Shown: positions 59,648-64,000 of the stretch, piece after piece
Layout: every line of letters starts with the position of its first letter
How positions within the stretch are numbered: the stretch's first letter is position 1
NCBI GenBank assembly: GCA_025363715.1
Contig: JANYLR010000104.1
Location: 42,044 to 106,043 of the forward strand
DNA length: 64,000 nucleotides
Reading direction: 5' to 3'
From: Holophagaceae bacterium
GTDB lineage: Bacteria; Acidobacteriota; Holophagae; Holophagales; Holophagaceae
Translations under genes and position numbers: made by a program
Notes under the pieces: model-generated
What the model was told of the DNA's origin: nothing
The model's database searches: none
The model's input: the letters and a program-made list of their open reading frames with translations, nothing else

Positions 59648-60525
59648 TGTCGGACGAAACCCTCCCCCAGCCGCAGGAGCCGCCGGCGGCGCCCGCCGGG
59701 CCCTACGTCTACGACTACGCGGCGTCGCCCCAGCGCCAGATCGTCCTGCCGAAGACGGTGCCCCTGCCGAGCCTGATCACCTTCCTGGCCGAGCAGAAGG
59801 CTGCCGCCGAAGCCGACGAGGCCAAGTGGCTGAAGCAGCTGGCGGATTTCGAGGTGGCCAAGGCCAAGGCCGAGGCCGAGGGCAAGGACGCCCCCAAGCC
59901 CCCGGTTCGCGCCGTGCCCCGCAAGGATGACAACGATCTGAAGACCCCCTGGCCCCAGGAGGCGAAGGATGCGGATCTGCTCCACCTCCAGGATTGCCTG
60001 GGTGGCAAGGTCGAGGAGATCTTCGAGCAGGCCGGCGAGCTGACCTGCCAGGTGTCCAAGGAATCCATTCTCGAAGCGCTCCTGCTCTGCCGGCAGGACG
60101 CGGAGCTGAACTACGAGATGCTGGCGGACCAGACGGCCACCCACTATCCGGCCGCCACGGGGTTTGCCTTCAGCGTGGTCTACCACCTGACCAGCATCAG
60201 CCGCCGCAAGCGGCTCCGCCTGCGGATCCTGGTGCCCGAGGGCTTCGTCCCCGAAAGCGCCTGCGCCGTCTATCCCAGTGCCAACTGGATGGAACGCGAG
60301 ATCTACGACATGCTCGGCATCCGCTTCGCCAACCACCCCGACATGACCCGCATCCTCTGCCCGGAGGACTGGGAAGGCCATCCCCTCAGGAAGGACTATC
60401 CGACCGTGGGCCTGGGCCAGCGGGACATCTCCTTCCGGGAGGATCGCGGCGGCAGGCTCGAGCTGATCGCCATGCAGAAGGCCGGCCAACTCGGCATCAA
60501 CCTGAAGCAACCCAAGGCGGAATGA
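59647..60525 (+). CDS. nuoC: NADH-quinone oxidoreductase subunit C, N-terminally extended
   Basis: 292 residues; usual NuoC has 150-220. The last 180 residues hold the family domain with the signature NWMEREIYDMLGIRF and ILCPEDWEGHPLRKDYP. The first 100 or so are an extension: Pro-rich start, then a Lys/Glu/Ala helix (EADEAKWLKQLADFEVAKAK) that looks like a coiled coil, and a Lys/Pro stretch. NuoC is part of the connecting module at the quinone end. The purpose of the extension is unknown. Confidence 0.92.
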   Translation: MSDETLPQPQEPPAAPAGPYVYDYAASPQRQIVLPKTVPLPSLITFLAEQKAAAEADEAKWLKQLADFEVAKAKAEAEGKDAPKPPVRAVPRKDDNDLKTPWPQEAKDADLLHLQDCLGGKVEEIFEQAGELTCQVSKESILEALLLCRQDAELNYEMLADQTATHYPAATGFAFSVVYHLTSISRRKRLRLRILVPEGFVPESACAVYPSANWMEREIYDMLGIRFANHPDMTRILCPEDWEGHPLRKDYPTVGLGQRDISFREDRGGRLELIAMQKAGQLGINLKQPKAE

Positions 60526-60528
60526 TCC

Positions 60529-61629
60529 ATGTTCAAGAACGAGGAAATGGAGATCAACCTGGGCCCGCAGCATCCGTCCACGCACGGCGTGCTCCGGGTG
60601 AAGTTGCGGCTGGATGGCGAGACCATCACCCACTGCCGCCCCATGATCGGCTACCTGCACCGGGGCGTGGAGAAGATCTGCGAGAACCAGACCTTCTTCC
60701 AGGGCCAGGTCTGGACGGACCGGATGGACTACTGCTCCGCCGTGGCCAACAACCTGGGCTGGGCGGAAGCCAACGAAAAGTTGTTCGGCATCACCGTCCC
60801 CCGGCGCGCCCAGTACATCCGCACCATGCTGAACGAGTTCAACCGTCTGGCCTCGCACCTGATCTGGCTGGCGACCCACGCCCTGGACATCGGGGCCATG
60901 ACCGTCTTCCTCTACGCCTTCCGCGAGCGCGAGGACATCCTCGACATGAACGAGGCGTTCTGCGGCTCCCGCCTCACCACCACCGCCTTCCGCATCGGCG
61001 GACTGCGCGAGGACCTGCCGCCCGGCTTCGAGAAGCTGGTGACCAAGTTCCTGGCCAAGTTCCCCAGCTGCCTCGAGGAATACGAAAACCTGCTGAGCGA
61101 GAACCGCATCTGGAAGAAGCGCACCGTCGGCGTGGCCAAGCTCAGCGCCGAGGATGCCATCGCCCTGGGCGTCACCGGCCCCGTGCTGCGCGCGGCGGGC
61201 GTGCCCTACGACATCCGCAAGGCCTTCCCCTACGCGGCCTACGCGGAGATGGATTTCGAGGTGCCCACCAAGACCGAGGCCGACACCTACGCCCGGTACC
61301 TGGTGCGCATGGAGGAGATGCGGCAGAGCGCCCGCATCATCCAGCAGTGCATGGACGGCATGCCCGAAGGGCCCGTCATGGCCAAGTTGCCCAAGATCCT
61401 GAGGGCCGAGGTCAACGAGGTCTACCACGCCACCGAAGCCCCCAAGGGCGAGATCGGCTACTACCTCGTGGGCGAGAAGGGCAGCGGGAATCCCTACCGC
61501 TTCCACGTGCGGGCCCCCGGGTTCATCAATCTGCAAGCCCTGCCCAAGATGGCTGAGGGTGGCCTGATCGCCGACATCGTCGCGGCCATCGGCACCCTGG
61601 ACATCGTGCTCGGCGAGATCGACCGCTAG
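60529..61629 (+). CDS. nuoD: NADH-quinone oxidoreductase subunit D
   Basis: 366 residues. The 49-kDa subunit hallmarks are present: NLGPQHPSTHGVLR, IGYLHRGVEK, DRMDYCSAVANN and the ending FINLQALPKMAEGGLIADIVAAIGTLDIVLGEIDR. It lines the quinone chamber. Length is at the short end of the family. The next gene is nuoH 19 bases on: the nuoE, nuoF and nuoG genes that usually follow nuoD are absent here. Confidence 0.95.
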   Translation: MFKNEEMEINLGPQHPSTHGVLRVKLRLDGETITHCRPMIGYLHRGVEKICENQTFFQGQVWTDRMDYCSAVANNLGWAEANEKLFGITVPRRAQYIRTMLNEFNRLASHLIWLATHALDIGAMTVFLYAFREREDILDMNEAFCGSRLTTTAFRIGGLREDLPPGFEKLVTKFLAKFPSCLEEYENLLSENRIWKKRTVGVAKLSAEDAIALGVTGPVLRAAGVPYDIRKAFPYAAYAEMDFEVPTKTEADTYARYLVRMEEMRQSARIIQQCMDGMPEGPVMAKLPKILRAEVNEVYHATEAPKGEIGYYLVGEKGSGNPYRFHVRAPGFINLQALPKMAEGGLIADIVAAIGTLDIVLGEIDR

Positions 61630-61648
61630 CCGACGAGGATCCCAAGCC

Positions 61649-62806
61649 ATGCCGACTCCGACTCTGACCCAATTCATCGTGATCACCCTCGTCCAGTGCC
61701 TGCTGGTGGTGATCTTCGTATTCGTCGTCGTTCCCCTGACCGTGTTCGCCGAGCGCAAGGTGCTGGGCTACCTCCAGCAGCGCCTGGGCTCCACGCGCGT
61801 GGCCAGTGGTCACGTCGGCGTCACCGGCTGGATGAACCGCGGCATGTGGAAGTGGGGACGCATCCCCGTGCTGTCCTACTGGCGCGGCATTCCCGGTCTC
61901 GTGGCCGACATCCTGAAGCTGATCCTGAAGGAGGACGTCATTCCTGCCAAGGCCGACAAGTTCGTGTTCTTCATCGCCCCTGCCCTCAGCATGGTCTCCG
62001 CGGTGGTGGTGTTCGCGGCGGTTTCCTTCGTGCCCGGCGTCTTCTTCACCTTCCCCGCCTGGTTCCCCTTGGTGGGCGGGCTGCCGGTCTCGGGCGGCAT
62101 CGCCGACATCAATGTCGGACTGCTCTGGATCCTGGGCGTGGCCAGTGTCGGCGTCTACGGCATCGTGCTGGCGGGCTGGGCTTCCAACTCGAAGTATCCC
62201 CTCCTGGGCGGCCTGCGCAGCGCGGCCCAGATGGTGAGCTACGAAGTGCCCCTGGCCATCAGCCTGCTGGCCCCGGTGGTGCTCACCGCCAGCCTCAACT
62301 TCGGCGAGATGTCCACCCGCATGGCGGTGGGTCTGCCCTTCTGGGGCCTGGTGCCCCAGATCCTCGGCTTCCTGATCTACCTCACCTGCGGCTTCGCCGA
62401 AACCAACCGCCTCCCCTTCGATATGCCGGAAGCCGAAAACGAGCTGGTGGCGGGCTTCCATACCGAGTATTCGGGCATGAAGTTCGGCTTCTTCTACCTG
62501 GCCGAGTACATCAACATGACCGTGGTGGCGGCCCTGGCCGCCGGGTTCTTCCTGGGCGGCCCCTGGCTGCTGCCCTTTGGCCTCCAGGGCCTGCTGATTC
62601 CCGCTTCCGTGCCGTTCATCGGCCAGCCCCACGCGATCTTCTTCGCGGTGAAGATCATCTTCATGCTCTTCACCTACATCTGGGTGCGGGGTACCATTCC
62701 CCGCTACCGGTATGACCAGGTCATGAGCGTGGCCTGGAAGTACCTGATCCCCATGGCGCTGGCCAACCTCCTGCTGGCGGCCCTCGTCCGCTGCTTCGCC
62801 GTCTAG
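61649..62806 (+). CDS. nuoH: NADH-quinone oxidoreductase subunit H
   Basis: 385 residues, eight or more membrane helices. Diagnostic segments: FAERKVLGYLQQRLGS, VADILKLILKEDVIPAKADK, RSAAQMVSYEVPL and AETNRLPFDMPEAENELVAGFHTEYSGMKF. NuoH carries the quinone entry channel between the peripheral and membrane arms. It follows nuoD directly. Confidence 0.96.
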   Translation: MPTPTLTQFIVITLVQCLLVVIFVFVVVPLTVFAERKVLGYLQQRLGSTRVASGHVGVTGWMNRGMWKWGRIPVLSYWRGIPGLVADILKLILKEDVIPAKADKFVFFIAPALSMVSAVVVFAAVSFVPGVFFTFPAWFPLVGGLPVSGGIADINVGLLWILGVASVGVYGIVLAGWASNSKYPLLGGLRSAAQMVSYEVPLAISLLAPVVLTASLNFGEMSTRMAVGLPFWGLVPQILGFLIYLTCGFAETNRLPFDMPEAENELVAGFHTEYSGMKFGFFYLAEYINMTVVAALAAGFFLGGPWLLPFGLQGLLIPASVPFIGQPHAIFFAVKIIFMLFTYIWVRGTIPRYRYDQVMSVAWKYLIPMALANLLLAALVRCFAV

Positions 62807-62815
62807 GGGCCATCG

Positions 62816-63319
62816 ATGAACAAACTCCTCAGGACTCTCATCCCCTTCGACATCGCCAAGGGCCTGTCCATCACGGGCAAGCACTTCTGCAAGGTGTTCT
62901 TCACCGCCAACCGCCGCAAGGTGCCCTTCCACATCGTGTCCGAGTACCCCGAGGTGGTGGCCAAGATCCAGCCCCGCTTCCGCGGCCGGCTCACGCTGCT
63001 GAAGGACGAGCAGGGCGAGATCAAGTGCGTCTGCTGCCTGGCCTGCGAAAAGATCTGCCCCACCCAGGTGATCACCATCGAAAAGGGTAAAAAGGAAGGC
63101 CGCAAGATGCCCTTCCCCGTGCGCTACGACTTCGAGATGGAACGCTGCATCTTCTGCGAGTTCTGCGTGGAAAGCTGCGGCTTCGATTCCATCATCCTGA
63201 ATCACCAGTTCGAACTGGCCGCCTACAACCGGGAAGACTTCTCCCTGGGCATGGAAGGGGCCATGCAGAACATGTACGACCCCTCGCCGGTGGGCAAGTT
63301 CAGCGTGGCTGACGACTGA
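62816..63319 (+). CDS. nuoI: NADH-quinone oxidoreductase subunit I (2x 4Fe-4S)
   Basis: 167 residues. Two ferredoxin motifs: CVCCLACEKICP and CIFCEFCVESCG. The second lacks the proline that normally follows the last cysteine (CG instead of CP). The lead (RTLIPFDIAKGLSITGKHF) is the usual amphipathic helix lying on the membrane. NuoI carries clusters N6a and N6b to N2 in NuoB. Nine bases after nuoH. Confidence 0.94.
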   Translation: MNKLLRTLIPFDIAKGLSITGKHFCKVFFTANRRKVPFHIVSEYPEVVAKIQPRFRGRLTLLKDEQGEIKCVCCLACEKICPTQVITIEKGKKEGRKMPFPVRYDFEMERCIFCEFCVESCGFDSIILNHQFELAAYNREDFSLGMEGAMQNMYDPSPVGKFSVADD

Positions 63320-63353
63320 CCCTTTCCCCTTCGCGTATTTCCGAGGAAGCCCC

Positions 63354-63905
63354 ATGGAACATCTACTCGAAACGATCGGCCGGAACATGTTCGCCATCTT
63401 TGGCGTCATGACCCTGTGCGGCGCCGCGTTCATGGTCGCCTCCCGGAGCGCCGTGCACAGCGTGCTCGGCTTCCTGTTCGCGATGCTCTGCATCGCCGGC
63501 TGCTTCCTCTCGCTGGAGGCTGAGTTCCTGGGCATGGCCCAGATCCTGGTCTATGCGGGCGGCATCGTGGTGCTCTTCCTCTTCGTGGTCATGCTGGTCG
63601 AGATGAGCAAGAAGCGGGAGAAGGAGGTCTTCCAGTTGCAGTCCCGCTATGCCGTGGTCGCCGTCCTGGTGGGCGCCGCGGTCTTCGTGGGGGTGTTCCG
63701 GAAGGTGATCTTCGGAGCGGCCTCCCCGGAAGCCTTGGTGTTGCGCCCGGAACTGGCCCAGGGCTTGAACGTGGCGAACCAGAATGCCCAGGCGGTCAGC
63801 CGCAGCCTCTTTGCCGACTTCCTCCTGCCCTTCGAGATTCTCAGCGTGATCCTCCTGGTGGCCCTGGTTGGTGCGGTGGTCCTGGCTAAAACGGAGAGGG
63901 TGTGA
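63354..63905 (+). CDS. nuoJ: NADH-quinone oxidoreductase subunit J
   Basis: 183 residues with five membrane helices and the conserved third helix AQILVYAGGIVVLFLFVVMLV. The start follows a GGAAG site. The stop overlaps the nuoK ATG by one base (TGATG). Confidence 0.94.
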   Translation: MEHLLETIGRNMFAIFGVMTLCGAAFMVASRSAVHSVLGFLFAMLCIAGCFLSLEAEFLGMAQILVYAGGIVVLFLFVVMLVEMSKKREKEVFQLQSRYAVVAVLVGAAVFVGVFRKVIFGAASPEALVLRPELAQGLNVANQNAQAVSRSLFADFLLPFEILSVILLVALVGAVVLAKTERV

Positions 63906-64000
63906 TGGTCAGCTTGAACACGGTCCTCCTCTTCTCCTTCCTGCTGTTCTCTATCGGCATTATCGGGGTGCTGATCCGGCGCAACGCGCTGATCATCCTC
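63905..64000 (+). CDS. nuoK: NADH-quinone oxidoreductase subunit K, N-terminal part
   Basis: The first 32 codons are present (MVSLNTVLLFSFLLFSIGII then GVLIRRNALIIL), matching the first NuoK helix and its RRN turn. The window ends inside the gene; nuoL, M and N probably follow. Confidence 0.9.
   Translation, partial: MVSLNTVLLFSFLLFSIGIIGVLIRRNALIIL

Noticed and set aside
59563-61758. 731-codon minus-strand ORF opposite nuoC/nuoD
   Set aside because: It mirrors the strongly conserved nuo genes on the plus strand; high GC makes long antisense frames common. The translation is His/Gly/Leu-rich with no motif.
61526-63535. 669-codon minus-strand ORF opposite nuoH/nuoI
   Set aside because: Antisense shadow of nuoH and nuoI, same low-complexity composition.

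Overview
The window is a high-GC, Gram-negative bacterial chromosome segment. My best guess is a member of the Acidobacteriota near Geothrix/Holophaga. This rests on overall gene style and gene combinations (type IV pilus locus, MacAB-like exporter, NDH-1, lipoprotein and outer-envelope glycan genes), not on a marker gene search, so the taxonomy is tentative. No rRNA operon, CRISPR array or replication origin was seen. One tRNA gene (tRNA-Arg, CCG) is present.

Layout. 1-1644: ketone-body genes (CoA-transferase subunits A and B, 3-hydroxybutyrate dehydrogenase). 1677-3856: tRNA-Arg carrying a decayed, lower-GC integrated element with a truncated integrase and a duplicated tRNA 3' end. 4000-10759: fatty-acid desaturase, DUF2062 protein, a four-gene MacA/ABC/FtsX exporter, a PadR regulator and a membrane protein. 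10969-12406: rpmE and prfA. 12474-18814: a lipoprotein, then hrcA-grpE-dnaK-dnaJ, with a four-helix-bundle gene inserted between dnaK and dnaJ. 18828-21989: a diguanylate cyclase and a large helical protein of unknown role. 22069-29980: type IV pilus genes pilB, pilT, pilC and two pilins that flank a sulfatase-fold membrane enzyme; a GxxExxY gene sits between pilB and pilT, and pilT has an in-frame amber codon. 30338-49355: a surface-glycan region (glycosyltransferases, FkbM and other methyltransferases, two radical SAM proteins, RfbF/G/H, NeuB-like synthase, HAD phosphatase, acetolactate-synthase-like TPP enzyme, flippase-like protein, TPR protein). 49374-51938: repeat-associated DUF4143-type ATPase, fabI and an empty repeat cassette. 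51937-58660: bcp peroxiredoxin, peptide-type ABC permeases with a binding protein, an MdlA-like ABC exporter and a second PilB/GspE ATPase. 58794-64000: NDH-1 genes nuoABCD-HIJ and the start of nuoK, without nuoEFG.

How the genes fit together. RfbF, RfbG and RfbH would make a CDP-4-keto-3,6-dideoxyhexose. An adjacent TPP enzyme could add a two-carbon branch to it, as YerE does in yersiniose synthesis, and a NeuB/phosphatase pair would make a 3-deoxy-2-ulosonic acid. The pilin genes each carry a sigma-54-like promoter, as expected for PilS/PilR-controlled pilins.

The most unusual signal is a set of single-gene (or empty) cassettes bounded by short-period tandem repeats arranged as terminal inverted repeats: a 7-bp period around the four-helix-bundle gene, and a 9-bp period (AATCCTGTT) around the GxxExxY gene, beside the DUF4143 ATPase and around an empty stretch next to bcp. 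No transposase is present in any of them. Two of the linked proteins carry PD-(D/E)XK-like nuclease signatures.
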